Positions 25,940 to 36,467 of a stretch of DNA of 64,000 bases are shown one piece after another. Below the pieces are notes generated by a model. The model saw nothing but the letters and a program-made list of their open reading frames with translations. It ran no database searches and was not told the origin of the DNA. How positions within the stretch are numbered: the first letter of the stretch is position 1; every line of letters begins with the position of its first letter. This stretch comes from Sordariomycetes sp. S80-01Y (taxonomy: Eukaryota > Ascomycota > Sordariomycetes): positions 2,418,001 through 2,482,000 of the forward strand of contig JAXQJY010000030.1 of assembly GCA_037042185.1 (NCBI GenBank). The letters are read 5' to 3'. A program made the position numbers and the translations under genes.

Positions 25940-26482
25940 ATGCAAGATCCTACTTCCAGCCAAGGTAGCCGCCGGCGATCATGGTCTCGGCATACATCAA
26001 AAGCCACGTGCGGCCTCATAAAGCCCTCGGCCCCGGACACCAACCCCGACGGCACGGGTACAGCCGCAGGCGACACGACAACGCCTCGCTCCATGGCCTC
26101 GCCGCAGAGGAGCAAATCCATCCGCGAACGATTCTTCACCGTCGGCGCAGCAAACGCGCACCTTGAGAAGGACCGTGAGCTCAAACGCCTGGAGCGCCCT
26201 CCCTACGAACCGACGCACGCAGCGTCCTCTTTCGAGCGAACAACCACCCCGAGACCTCCGCCCGCTGCGTCGACGCCAGGACAAGAGGGAACCCGGTACA
26301 CGACGGAGCCGGAGAGTGGTGACTACGCAGCGTTTGTGAGTCGGAGCGAGGCGAGGGATGTGGCGAGGGAGTTGTATGGCGATCATGCGATAGAGGAAAA
26401 GGCTCCGCCGAGGGGGCGTGTGGGCAACAGGGTTGCGCGAAGGATTGCTGAGTATGTCAAGCCGCCGAGGGAGGACAGGTGA
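25940..26482 (+). CDS. Small hypothetical protein, charged and low-complexity
   Basis: An open frame of 180 codons from the ATG at 25940; an upstream extension exists, but its residues look like untranslated sequence and a TATA-like tract lies just before this ATG. The N-terminal third is rich in Ser, Thr and Pro. A middle block, RSKSIRERFF, leads into a charged stretch, and the C-terminus is basic and ends YVKPPREDR. I see no signal peptide, membrane segment or known domain. I do not recognise the family. The codon use and clean length suggest a real gene, but a single unconfirmed exon of low complexity makes this uncertain. Confidence 0.5.
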   Translation: MQDPTSSQGSRRRSWSRHTSKATCGLIKPSAPDTNPDGTGTAAGDTTTPRSMASPQRSKSIRERFFTVGAANAHLEKDRELKRLERPPYEPTHAASSFERTTTPRPPPAASTPGQEGTRYTTEPESGDYAAFVSRSEARDVARELYGDHAIEEKAPPRGRVGNRVARRIAEYVKPPREDR

Positions 26483-26999
26483 TAACAAACCCAAGTATTG
26501 GAACGTGGGTCAGGCCCCTGGTTTTCCCAGGCTGCGCAACGGGTAGTCAGTGCGGCGTCAGCGCAGTAGGGAGAGCGGAGAAGGCAGTAGGTATGACTTG
26601 AATTCAGGGGCTACCTGAAGTGTCCAATCCAGCCCCGCAAAACGCCTCGACAATTCCAAGTTCCTCACATCCCTCACGTCTCCCGTGCGAGGAGCGCCCG
26701 GAGAATGCCAAGCTGCCAGCCACAGGGGCAAACGAGCGGTGCCCTGCCCCAAGCAAAGTATAAAAGTCAGAAAGCCACCCACAACACCTTGAAATCGTAC
26801 AAAAAGCAATATCTCAATGCAAAGTCGTTCAAGGTCATGATAATGGCGCACGCTGCGGCCCTGGAGGAGTGAGGACGGTCAAGGGTCTAGCAGCCACTTG
26901 CTGAGCGTAGGCGAGCCCAGTGAAATGCATATATAGCGAGGTTGAAATATCGACAGCGGGTATCATTCAGATGCAAACAGTTGTGTCAATAGCCGGAGC
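26483..26999. other. Intergenic region between convergent genes
   Basis: This lies between the small hypothetical gene and the 3' end of the WHI5-like gene. I see no supported feature; it should hold two convergent terminators. Confidence 0.5.
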
Positions 27000-28531
27000 T
27001 CAGACGCCCACGGTCCCAGCAAAGCCGGTACGGCGAGGAGGGAGAGCAATCTCCTCATCGTCGGAGCTGTTGTTAGACTCATCTCGCTCGTTCAGCATTT
27101 GGTCAATGTCCCTGTCGGACATAGGCTTTCGTTGGCTGACATGACTGCTGAGGCCTAGGGCGCTGGGTAGTGACAAGGCACTGCGGAGATGGGTGCCGCC
27201 ACCGGCGTCCGTCCGTCTCCTGGGCATCCCTCTGGGGCTGCTGTATGGAGAGTCCACGTCCATTGGCGAGTCCGGCGCCATGCCGGATGGAGCATCAAAC
27301 CCAGGCCGCTTGACGGGGCCACCGCCGGGCCTTCCAGTGGGAAGAGCCTTGCGGTAGCTCGGCCCTCCTGGTAGTGGCTGCCTTCCGACCCCCGAGCTCC
27401 GCGGGGTTGGTTGTCCACTCAGCCCAGGCGAGCCAGCGGGTGAAAAGCTATGCTTGAGGTTGGCTGAGTGATTTGGGCTGCTCATGAACAGCAGTGATTC
27501 GATGGCATCCTGCTCCCTCACATTCTGATGCGGAGAGTAGAGGGCCTGCTCTGGCCGCTGTGACCCTCCCAGGTTGGTGTTGAGCGCCGGCGTCCGAGGA
27601 GAAGCAGAATGTGAGTGGGACAGAAGCGTCGGTGTGTAGTGAGGATTTGAGTTTCTTCGAGGATGCGGCATCCCGATTGTGGGCCTGATAGTGGCAGGGG
27701 GAGCCAACGTCGGGCGGTTCGCCAGAGTAGGTGGTGAGTTGGAATTCCGTCGTGGAGCTGAGTCGTTGGCAAAATGGACTTGAGGGCGACCAGTGAGCTG
27801 GGGACTAGCGGACGACCCGTTGCGTCGATGTGCCGTGCCCGTGCTTGATGTGGGCGAAACTGCTTGTGAGAAGGACTCGACCTCGTCGAGCGAATGGGCT
27901 TGCCAGCCATTGTTGACTTTGACCATAGCGTAGGACAGACGCGTCCTAAGCTCTGAAGACAGCTGGAGAGCGTCAGAATTCATCTCCCCTGAACGAAGAG
28001 CGGCTAGCTTACCTCGCCAATCGTGCTGGTGGTTGACGCCATGCTGATGGTGCTCGTGTTCCTCGAATGGCCCTTTACAGGGCTCTTTACCTCGCCATCG
28101 GCCATGCGTTTCCGGCTCGCCGCGCCGTCGTCCGTCATCATCCTATCCTGCGCGGCGGCGAGGGCGGACAGTGCATGCAGCTGGCTGCCCTGGCTGCCCT
28201 GGTTGTTGCTCGCGTCACTGGCTGTGGGTGTAAACACCTGGTCCGACGTGCTCGTCGCGTTGGATGCCTGACTCCCCTCTGCGCTGCGAGGATCGCTCTG
28301 CGAGAAGCGCTCGTCCGTCGACAGGATCGGCTGTCCTTGGCCCTTCTCGTCGGTATTTGCACGCGTCTCGGCCTGTGATGATGGCAATGGCGGGACAGCG
28401 AAGCCCCCACCGTGGTTCATGTTTGATGTCTCAGCGGACCGAGGGTCGTCTGCATGCGTCGGCGGTCGCTGCGTAGGACCGTTTGAGGTCGGCGCGACCG
28501 CATCGAGGCGGTCGGGGGCCGCAGATGTCAT
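27000..28531 (-). CDS. WHI5/NRM1-like G1/S transcriptional repressor
   Basis: Two exons (28531-28013 and 27962-27000) joined across a 50-bp intron encode 493 residues. The join restores a block starting LSSELRTRLSYAMVKVNNGW at residue 174, which resembles the short conserved Whi5/Nrm1 motif; in yeast those proteins bind SBF/MBF and hold back G1/S transcription until CDK phosphorylates them. The rest is low complexity, with many SP and TP sites suited to CDK control, and an acidic SSDDEEIAL stretch near the C-terminus. The start at MTSAAPDRLD was chosen because it is the first ATG that gives protein-like sequence; upstream in-frame codons lack one. The motif is short, so the family call is good but not certain. 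The protein should act in the nucleus. Confidence 0.75.
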
Positions 28532-29877
28532 GAGGATGTACCGAGGAGCTTGCAGCGCGTCGGTGGTGGCGTTCGTGGAGGGCGCGTCGAGGGAACGACG
28601 GGGGACGATTGAAACGGTTGCGTGGACGAGGACGGCCGGGGGTCGCGTGGCGTGTCGCTGGGACACTGGAGTCTGTCGAGGCAGCAGCAGCAGCAAAGGA
28701 TGGCTTGGGCCGGGGCTGTGTCTCGTGAGCGGCTGTTTGAATGGAACGGCAGCGATCTTGTGGTCGCTGTCGGCTGTGATGCGGAGAGGAAGGAGCGATT
28801 GACGGGTCTGTGGAGGTTCCTCGTCGGTCCCTGGAGGCAGATGGCAGATGGCAGGTGCGGTGGGTGGCCCTTGGCTCTTGCGCTGCGGTTTACGCGGTCA
28901 GGCGCGACGCATGCGGGAGGCGCCACTCACTAACCCGGTCCCGCCTTCCCCATCGAACAGTCTTTCTTTCAGCAAACTCTTTCACGGGCTGCAGTCTAAT
29001 TGCTGCCAATGAATCGAACGATTGACTGATATTTGTGTTGCCGGCATTACCAGAGTTGCACCAGACCAGCAGCAGTCATCTTTCTCGCCTGCGTCGCGCC
29101 TTGTTCCAGTCACCCATTCGAGTCCCCCAGCGTCTCCTCCTAGTCCGGGACCCCCCCAGCCACATCCCCGTCCGAATTTCTTCACCAGAAACCGCGCAGC
29201 ACAAGCGCAGAGCCAGCCCAGACCCAAGCCGCTGCCCGAGCCGAGCGCACTGCTGATCGTCCCCATCCATCCCATCTGTCAACAAACACACGCACGCACG
29301 TACACACGCACACACAGCCCACCGAAACCTTGATGAGTCGCGTCACCCCTCCGATCCCGAGGTGGTGGTGCTCGGCTCTCCATTTGGGTCAGCATTCCAC
29401 CCAGCCGCTAAATGACGTCTTGCTGCTGTCGAATGCCCCCCTCGGGCCCTGTCAGCAGGAAAAGAGGTCATGTGTGTATCCGGAAAGCGTAAAAGACGCA
29501 GCCAATGCGACGGCGACCCTCTGCTGGGAGAGGCGACAGACCGCAGCGAAGCCCCCGCGAACGCCTGCGGGCGCAGCTCGAAGACGCGGGTTGCCGCACT
29601 GGTGGATCCACTCGTCGCGAAGTCACGTGGCGCCCGCGTGGCCTCCACCGTAGTGACTCCCAGCTGTGAGACAGAATGACTGATTCAGGTTGACTCACGG
29701 CGAAACAAGAAGACTCCGCTCAGCGCGCAGCTGGAAAGCGGACGGTCTCGAGAAACATAGTCACGGCATTGACAGGTATAGCATCTCACCCAAGGTAGGC
29801 TGCTTAGCTGCATTGTGGGCTTCCCATGGGTATCATCCTTCACGTGATGCCTTGTAGGCTTCTATAGTCTATTGTCT
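28532..29877. other. Intergenic region between the WHI5-like and Rqt4-like genes
   Basis: This 1.3 kb holds the WHI5-like promoter and the 3' flank of the next minus-strand gene. It contains a CA-rich microsatellite near 29286. Overlapping short frames on both strands show no family motif, and I see no supported gene. Confidence 0.5.
29286..29316. repeat. CA-rich microsatellite
   Basis: An imperfect (CA)n run interrupted by G and T, with units such as ACACACGCACGC. It lies in non-coding sequence and has no evident function. Confidence 0.7.
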
Positions 29878-31440
29878 TCAACCGCACTCAGGCTCGTCGC
29901 CCTGACTCTGGCCGTGGCCGAAAACGCCGCCGTCGAGGATTACATCCTCGTTGTCGTCCAGGTCATCCTGCACTCGCCTCCAGCCCGTCTTCTTCCTTCT
30001 TCCCTCCAACTCTGGGCCTTTGCCCTTGCCGTTGTCATCAGCCTGAAACGATGGCTTGATCAAGGCTCCCAGGAGAGGGTTGGCACTGAAGGTTCCGCCA
30101 GATCTCTTGTTCCCATCAGCCTCCGCCAGCACGGCTGTGCTCTCCCCCTCGTCGCTCTCAGGGGTGACAGGTCGCTCCATCTGAGCCATCTTCTTGGTCA
30201 CCCGTCGACCCTGGAGATCGATGCTGACGATCTGCTGGCGCTTCTCATACTCTGGACGCGCATTCCACTCCATCTCCCGCATTAGCTTCTGCTGCCTCCT
30301 CAACTCCCTCGCCCGGTCCTCGGGTGTGGCCCACATGCTCCCGCTTGATCCCGCCATAGCGCCGCTAACATCGAAGTCTGCGGCTTCATCCTTGACCGTC
30401 GTTCGTCTGGCATTCTGTGCTTGGAAATTTAGGAGCTTGTCGCGGTGCTCGCGAGCTTTGACCTCTGCTTCCGACAAGTCATCGTTGCCGCGAGGCTTGG
30501 TGAAAGGCGCAGGTGTCTTTGACACCTCGGCGCGGCGGTTGGCCTTGGCGTCGGCGGCCATCTTCTCCCGTCCACGCTCTTCCCGTAGCTCTGCCATCAT
30601 TGATTGAACCTCGGCCGAGCTTAGCAGCGGTGTCCCGCAGAACGTGCAAGGCCCCAGACCCTCCTTCATGCAGATGACCTTTCCGCAAGCTAGGCAGTTC
30701 GGTGCCGCGCCTTGCAGAGGATGCCGAGTCGCCACACAGTTGCACTTCCTGCTCTTCTTGTCATCCAGTGTCGGATTCGTAGTGATTTCGAGCGCCCGGA
30801 TCGCGGACTCCAAGTCAGCCAAGGCCGTTGACTGGCCTGCCATGGGCGTGCCACCCGCTATCGAAATCTTGGTACTTGTAGGACCCGTAGGTTTTGGGGT
30901 GGAGGTCCGCGACACAGGCTGCGACTTGGCCTTGTTCTTGGCGGCAGGATGATCCGATATCAGGAACCCAGCTGATGGTCGCTCCTTGGGCGCGGGCTTC
31001 GGCGTGCTGGAGCGCGAGGCATGATTGCTGGTCGGTGCGCTCGCCCTTTGCGACTGCGGTATGTAGTCTGTGTCCTCCTCCTTCTTACTGTACACATGCC
31101 CACCCGCACCATCGTAATCACCAACCTTCCGCGGCGCCGGGTGCTCGTTTATGCCGGGCTTCTTCTTCTTGGGCTGTCGTCTCGATTTCGGGGCCGCATT
31201 GGGTGTCTCGGGCCTCGAAGTTGGCGCGGAGCTCGAAGAGGGGCCGGGAGCGTTGCCGGCGGGGTCCTTGCGACGCGAGTTGAAGGAGGCGATGAAGTCA
31301 ATTGCTTGGGGTGAGTCGCCGAGGAGATTGCTGAAGTGGGAGGCTGCTTCGGGTTTGGAGAGGGAGAGGGCGTAGTCGAGGACTTGCTGGAGTTCTTCGT
31401 TGGGAAGCGGCAACAGCTGCGAGAGCTGCGCGAGGGACAT
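29878..31440 (-). CDS. ASC-1/TRIP4-type C2HC5 zinc-finger protein, Rqt4-like
   Basis: A single exon of 520 residues. The family includes human TRIP4 (ASC-1) and yeast Rqt4, which in yeast helps the RQT complex with the Slh1 helicase to split collided ribosomes that carry ubiquitin marks. The zinc finger is clear: Cys233, Cys235, His240, Cys249, Cys252, Cys257, Cys265 and Cys268, around CNCVATRHP and CTFCGTPL. The first 60 residues hold a short helical region (LAQLSQLLPLP) and the middle is Ser/Pro/Lys-rich linker. The start ATG at 31440 opens MSLAQLSQ, typical for the family. The C-terminal third keeps a charged ELRRQQKLMREMEW helix. Predicted cytosolic and ribosome-associated. Length is close to that of other filamentous fungal members as far as I know. 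Confidence 0.85.
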   Translation of the reverse strand: MSLAQLSQLLPLPNEELQQVLDYALSLSKPEAASHFSNLLGDSPQAIDFIASFNSRRKDPAGNAPGPSSSSAPTSRPETPNAAPKSRRQPKKKKPGINEHPAPRKVGDYDGAGGHVYSKKEEDTDYIPQSQRASAPTSNHASRSSTPKPAPKERPSAGFLISDHPAAKNKAKSQPVSRTSTPKPTGPTSTKISIAGGTPMAGQSTALADLESAIRALEITTNPTLDDKKSRKCNCVATRHPLQGAAPNCLACGKVICMKEGLGPCTFCGTPLLSSAEVQSMMAELREERGREKMAADAKANRRAEVSKTPAPFTKPRGNDDLSEAEVKAREHRDKLLNFQAQNARRTTVKDEAADFDVSGAMAGSSGSMWATPEDRARELRRQQKLMREMEWNARPEYEKRQQIVSIDLQGRRVTKKMAQMERPVTPESDEGESTAVLAEADGNKRSGGTFSANPLLGALIKPSFQADDNGKGKGPELEGRRKKTGWRRVQDDLDDNEDVILDGGVFGHGQSQGDEPECG

Positions 31441-32484
31441 TGCGACGCGTCAGAGGTACGGGAGATAGCTGCCCAGGGAGTTGAGGGCGGAGAGATGGAG
31501 GAAATAAAAAGGTGAAGCTTGAGGGTTGAGTCATGACGTGTGTGGGGTGTCTGAGGACGACGCCTCAGGGTAGCTGTCGAGAGGTGGTCCGTGCTGACTG
31601 AGCTCGGTGTGAGTGATCATGATGAAGAGTGACGGATGCCGGGCGCAGCCCTCAAAAATCGCCGTGTGACCTGCAAGGACGCAATTCAGCAACTAAATTG
31701 TCAGCAGTTATTTTCTGATACTATTGATTGTTGTGTTTCCGCAATAGAATAAGGCTTGAGGGCGAGCGGTACTCAATAGACACTTTGTCTTGATTATTGC
31801 CTCCTTTCATCGTTAATCCTTGCTTTCAAAGGATGGTGTCATAAGTGGGAGTCCAGTAGGTAATATGTTAGAAAGGTAGCTAAATGACCATGCTCCGTTA
31901 CTTCACAGACGTGGCTAAGAGTAGATAGATGGTGCTGCGAGGGGAAATTAGGAAACTAGTAACTATCAGGGTTTCGATAATCATGCCTCCCGCAATCTAT
32001 ATGCTTAGCAATTGATGAAGTCTAGGGTAATATACTTTCTCTCTGCCTCCTTAGTTTCTTCGGCTTTGACGACTATCTTATTCATGCTCTTGATAGCCTC
32101 CTCCACTGAACGGTAGCGAGGATGACTGGGCTGGAACCCAGTACGAGATGATCAAGAATGGCGTCCAGGACGCTGGCCAAAAGATGAATGACTTTGAAAA
32201 CAGCTAGTACTCCGGCCAGCGTGCTCAGGTTCATCAGACGGTGGTGAATAGTTTTGAACATTTGAAAAGCAAGGTCAAAGGATGCTAAGGGGCCTCGCCG
32301 AGCGAGGGTTGCTGTTGAATGTAGTGGAGCAGACGTCAAGGCTGATCATGTCTCTATAGATTTGGCGGTATGTCACCTAGAATTAACACAATATTTCATA
32401 CGTGGAGAAGAAGATATTAAGGCGCTATATAGTAAAAAGCGCGCGATACATCTCATAATAAATTTCTCAGAGACACTAGCGTTT
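31441..32484. other. Intergenic region with AT-rich decayed patch
   Basis: From about 31640 to 32480 the base composition becomes clearly AT-rich compared with its neighbours. On the plus strand, about 32138-32320 reads as a protein-like helix-forming sequence broken by stop codons. This could be the remnant of an old gene or element touched by repeat-induced point mutation; I cannot name a family. The first 200 bases hold the promoter of the Rqt4-like gene. Confidence 0.4.
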
Positions 32485-33201
32485 CTATAGCAGAGTGCTA
32501 GAAGTAGTCGTCGGGAATTTCCGCCTCGCCCCTTGGATCCTCTTGTCGAGGAGCTGCCGGTAGTAGCTATTGCTGTACTCCGGATGCGGCCGTGCAGGGT
32601 TCCATTCAAATATCTGCTGCCTACTACACATGCGAGTGCCCATGGGCCCCTTAGAGAGAAACCACACATTCTCCGTTGGGAAGCCCATCTCCTCCGCGAT
32701 GTTGGTCCAGTAGCCGACGCCGTCCTCGCAGACAATATGAAGCTCTCTTAGATGGGTAAACTCTCTCAGCTCCTTGGATTGGAAGTAGAAGAAGCTCTCG
32801 TCGTTCTCGCCCTCGAAGCGGAAGCGCTGAATTAGTTCCCTCTCCGCCTTGATCCATGAGAAATCTATAGGCTTGATGGAAATCATGTCAACGTCGAAAT
32901 TGACCCAAGCATAGCGTTTGGCGAGGGCAAAGACACGTTGGTAGAGCTGCCGCTTGATAGCACTTCTGCGAGACTCCTTGCAGACGTGAAGGATGGCAGG
33001 AGCCCTCGTGAGGCAACGAATCTGCTGGACAGGGCCAAAGTTGGTTCGGCCGCGCCAAGGACGGAGCTCGACGACGCGAGGCTCGGGTTCGACGAGGTCC
33101 CAGATGCGAGAGCGAAGTTCGAGGGGGAGTCGGCTGAACTGATGAAAGGGGCACAGCTTCTTCCCCTTGGCAAGCGCCGGTGTCTTCCTCTTCTTAGCCA
33201 T
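32485..33201 (-). CDS. 2EXR domain protein
   Basis: A single exon of 238 residues. Near the N-terminus, FHQFSRLPLELRSRIWDLV (19-37) followed by EPRVVEL matches the 2EXR domain, common in expanded and poorly characterised fungal families. A later LTRAPAILHVCKESRRSA segment (about 64-81) is also typical. The first residues are basic (MAKKRKTPALAKGKK). No signal peptide or membrane segment is visible. No biochemical function is established for the family, and the AT-rich, decayed sequence next to it fits a variable part of the genome. Confidence 0.8.
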   Translation of the reverse strand: MAKKRKTPALAKGKKLCPFHQFSRLPLELRSRIWDLVEPEPRVVELRPWRGRTNFGPVQQIRCLTRAPAILHVCKESRRSAIKRQLYQRVFALAKRYAWVNFDVDMISIKPIDFSWIKAERELIQRFRFEGENDESFFYFQSKELREFTHLRELHIVCEDGVGYWTNIAEEMGFPTENVWFLSKGPMGTRMCSRQQIFEWNPARPHPEYSNSYYRQLLDKRIQGARRKFPTTTSSTLL

Positions 33202-34869
33202 AATGGGTAAATGCGGCTTTGGTCTTGGGGAGGATGACGAGAGATGGGTTCATGTCAGATATCAGGCCAAGGGAGGAGTCGCGGCGTCACGGCGTGTTAT
33301 AGTATAGGTTGAGTCACGCCGCCTTTTCAGCCCCTCTTAGAACGCCCAGCCCAGATATCGACCCCGACGTACCGCAAGGCTGTGGGCTACCTCATATATT
33401 CCCAAGTATTGCGTAGGAGACTACTTTGTTGTTTCAAACCCGCCGTCGATCTCTGCCTCGTTTCCTCACCCCCCTGTCTGGAGCTGTACGTGCTGCTGTT
33501 ATAGATGTTAGCTCAGTCCGGCTACCATCAGGTACGTTAGTCTAGGCAGTAGGTCAAGTGTAGAGGCCTGAACGGACGTAAAGCCAGAGTGAGCTCATGT
33601 ATGGAGCACAGGAATGTGAACACATAAAATGTCGGGTTGCCTCGAATAATCAGCACAATTTGACCTTCACTGACCCAACTTCCCCTGCTTGGCCTAACGC
33701 AAGCTGAGCTGGCCATCATCGGTAGCAAGATACTGGACTAAACGCTCCTGTCCGGCACACGCATCTCTTTCTGGATAAATCGGTTTACAGATAACTAATA
33801 ATGTGGCGAGTGTGAGATATCGCACCCAACTTGTGAATCATCAGCAGCAACGACACAGGCGCCGTAGTGGTATAATGCAGTAATGCGTGCACGATGAGCT
33901 ACCCTAAGTCACTCGCCGTCCTCCCAAAGCGCCCATATAGGCTCGCCCATGCAGCACAAAGAACTGTTCTAACCTAGAGATGGGAAATTTCGGTCTCTGA
34001 GTGTTCTTTCCACCTTCTCTAAACAAATCTACTCTACTTCCCGTCATGGGTGTTGTCCGTGTGCGCTATGCACGTGTAAGCACTTAAAAGACCCCCAGGA
34101 ATTCTATTCCAGGTCACACATTGCTGAACTCTATCAGCCTTCTGGGTATATCAAATTCATTCCCAGAACTGGATTGCTATCCTATTAATTCGCGGCTGCT
34201 CAAGATCATACCATCTCATCAGGAGGTCTGCCAGCTCACAGAGTCGGCTCCATCCCTCGCCGGGAGCCTCGGCTGGATGGAGGAGCATCGTCGGCATCAC
34301 CCGCCACGCAACGGGCATTTACGGATGGGTGAGCGCACATGAAACCTCAATGAAGTCAGTGTGGATGGCAGAGAGAGGGAGAGAGCCGGACGAAAGGAAT
34401 GAGCAACAGCAATTATTGACAATGTGCCGACTTGGGTGAAGTTTCACACAGCAAGTGGCAGACACAGCTCGTCAACCCTCACCCCCAGAAGCTGCCTACC
34501 CGGTACCACGTGGTGAAATCCCCCCCCTCGAACCCCGCCGTTTACCCGAAATACCGAGCAAAACCCGCCTCACAGGGCACGACGACCCCCTATTGGCCGG
34601 TCTGTTGCTCTCCCAACAGCCAACAACCACTGACACGGCAGCCCCAATCAGTCCCCATCAGTCCCCATCCGCCCCAATTGAGCCGCCCGACTCCCTGTCG
34701 CTGCAGCGCAGTGGCCGCTGTCCGTACTCGTACTTTTCTCCCCGAAAAAACCACGCAGCTCCTCTAGCTCCCATCATCACCACCAGCATCACCACCACCT
34801 CTCCCTCATTTTTCTAATCCCGCACCTCAGAGATACCCCAATTGCTCGTCCAGCAATCAATTCGCCATC
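33202..34869. other. Intergenic region with divergent promoters of the 2EXR and malate dehydrogenase genes
   Basis: This 1.7 kb has no supported gene. The last 400 bp before the malate dehydrogenase ATG are C- and CA-rich, with long pyrimidine tracts as in the leaders of highly expressed fungal genes. Open frames in that leader overlap in several phases and look like composition effects. Confidence 0.5.
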
Positions 34870-35984
34870 ATGTTCGCCGCCTCCAGGATTCAGACCCGCG
34901 CCTTCTCGGCCTCGACGCGCAGCGTACGTCTCCCCTTGCGCAGCTCTTCCTCTTCCTCCTCCTCGTCCAGGCGGCCCTCTGACGGGCTGCTGGTCCTCGC
35001 TTCACTGCTGACAAGAACCCGCTGCAGCTCTCCAAGGTCGCCGTCCTCGGTGCTTCCGGCGGTATCGGCCAGCCGCTCTCGCTGCTCATGAAGCTCAACC
35101 CCCGCGTCACCGACCTCGCCCTCTACGACATCCGCGGCGGACCCGGCGTTGCTGCCGACCTCTCCCACATCAACACCAAGAGCACCGTCAAGGGCTTCGA
35201 CCCCACGCCCGCCGGCCTCGCTGCCGCCGTCAAGGGCGCCGAGGTCGTCCTCATCCCCGCCGGTGTCCCCCGCAAGCCCGGCATGACCCGTGACGACCTC
35301 TTCAACACCAACGCCAGCATCGTCCGCGACCTGGCCAAGGCCGTTGCCGAGTCCGCCCCCGAGGCCAAGGTCCTCGTCATCTCCAACCCCGTCAACTCCA
35401 CCGTCCCCATCTGCGCCGAGGTCTTCAAGGCCCGCGGCGTCTACAACCCCAAGACCCTCTTCGGCGTCACCACCCTCGACGTCGTCCGCGCCTCCCGCTT
35501 CGTCTCCGAGATCAAGAAGACCGACCCCGTCAACGAGAACATCACCGTCGTCGGCGGTCACTCCGGCGTCACCATCGTCCCTCTCTTCAGCCAGAGCGCC
35601 CACCCCGACCTGACCTCCAACGCCGACCTCGTCAAGCGCGTCCAGTTCGGTGGTGACGAGGTCGTCCAGGCCAAGGACGGCGCCGGCTCCGCCACCCTCT
35701 CCATGGCCATGGCCGGTGCCCGCATGGCCGAGTCCGTCCTCCGCGCCGTCCAGGGCGAGAAGGGCGTTGTCGAGCCCGCCTTCGTCGACAGCCCTCTCTA
35801 CAAGGACCAGGGCATCGACTTCTTCAGCTCCAAGGTCGAGCTCGGCCCCGAGGGTGTCAGCAAGATCCTCCCCGTCGGCTCCGTCGACGCCAACGAGCAG
35901 CGTCTGCTCGAGGCCTGCCTCGGCGACCTCAAGAAGAACATCGAGAAGGGTGTCTCTTTCGTTGCCCAGAACCCCGGCAACTAA
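34870..35984 (+). CDS. Mitochondrial NAD-dependent malate dehydrogenase
   Basis: Catalyses malate and oxaloacetate interconversion in the TCA cycle and malate-aspartate shuttle. Two exons (34870-34923 and 35028-35984) encode 336 residues. Exon 1 is a presequence, [18 protein letters not shown], basic and Ser-rich as in mitochondrial targeting peptides. The 104-bp intron has a long pyrimidine tract. A nearer AG (35015) would add four residues in frame, but the CTGAC branch site is too close to it, so 35027 is preferred. The mature enzyme opens [16 protein letters not shown] (nucleotide-binding loop), then carries [13 protein letters not shown] (substrate arginines) and [12 protein letters not shown] with the catalytic histidine. 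Codon use is extremely C-biased at third positions, a sign of high expression. It converges with the SPF1 gene. Confidence 0.96.
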
Positions 35985-36015
35985 GCGCTTCTCCGGATGC
36001 GCAGTGCATCGCAGC

Positions 36016-36036
36016 GCGGTGCGGTGCGGTGCGGTG
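36016..36036. repeat. GCGGT pentanucleotide tandem repeat
   Basis: About four units of GCGGT follow the malate dehydrogenase stop codon. It is a simple repeat in the 3' flank. Confidence 0.75.
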
Positions 36037-36320
36037 GGAGGGCCTGGTCCGTTCGGGATCAGACGCTCGAAGCGGCTTGATCGGCTGTTAATTGGGGTGT
36101 GGGTGACGGGACGAGGGGCGGCCCCTTGGAAAGCAAGTAAAAAAAGGGTTTCCTTTTATCTCGAAGCCACTACCATAGACTAAATTGGTCTCTGTATCAT
36201 AGCCACGAATTAAGACTTGTCAAATTCTGTACAAACTATTCAGCGTCCTCGAAGATGTCTTTTGACTTTGCGAGTGACCTGTTACACCGTAGTGCGGTGT
36301 AGGGTCGTACGGTGCAGTGT

Positions 36321-36347
36321 GATGTAGTGTAGTGTAGTGTAGTGTAT
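36321..36347. repeat. TAGTG pentanucleotide tandem repeat
   Basis: About four to five units of TAGTG lie in the convergent intergenic region, preceded by related GTG-rich imperfect units from about 36290. Confidence 0.75.
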
Positions 36348-36467
36348 TAGTGATGCAGTCTATCTTTTATGCAAACCGTGCTTATTGTACACTGCCTCCT
36401 CCGCATCTGCTCCCGCGCTTCTCGCGTCGTTAGATCCGTCTGCTCACGTCACACGTCACACCAGGGT

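Larger units (their letters stand above)
35985..36467. other. Convergent intergenic region with short tandem repeats
   Basis: This lies between the convergent 3' ends of malate dehydrogenase and SPF1. It contains two pentanucleotide repeat tracts, listed separately, and presumably both terminators. No gene is supported. Confidence 0.55.

Noticed and set aside
34432-34817. Overlapping proline- and threonine-rich frames before malate dehydrogenase
   Set aside because: Two phases are open at once with low-complexity content. This is better read as the C-rich leader of a highly expressed gene.
34890-35603. 237-codon minus-strand frame rich in Gly, Asp and Val
   Set aside because: It is antisense to malate dehydrogenase and is explained by its extreme C-ending codon bias.
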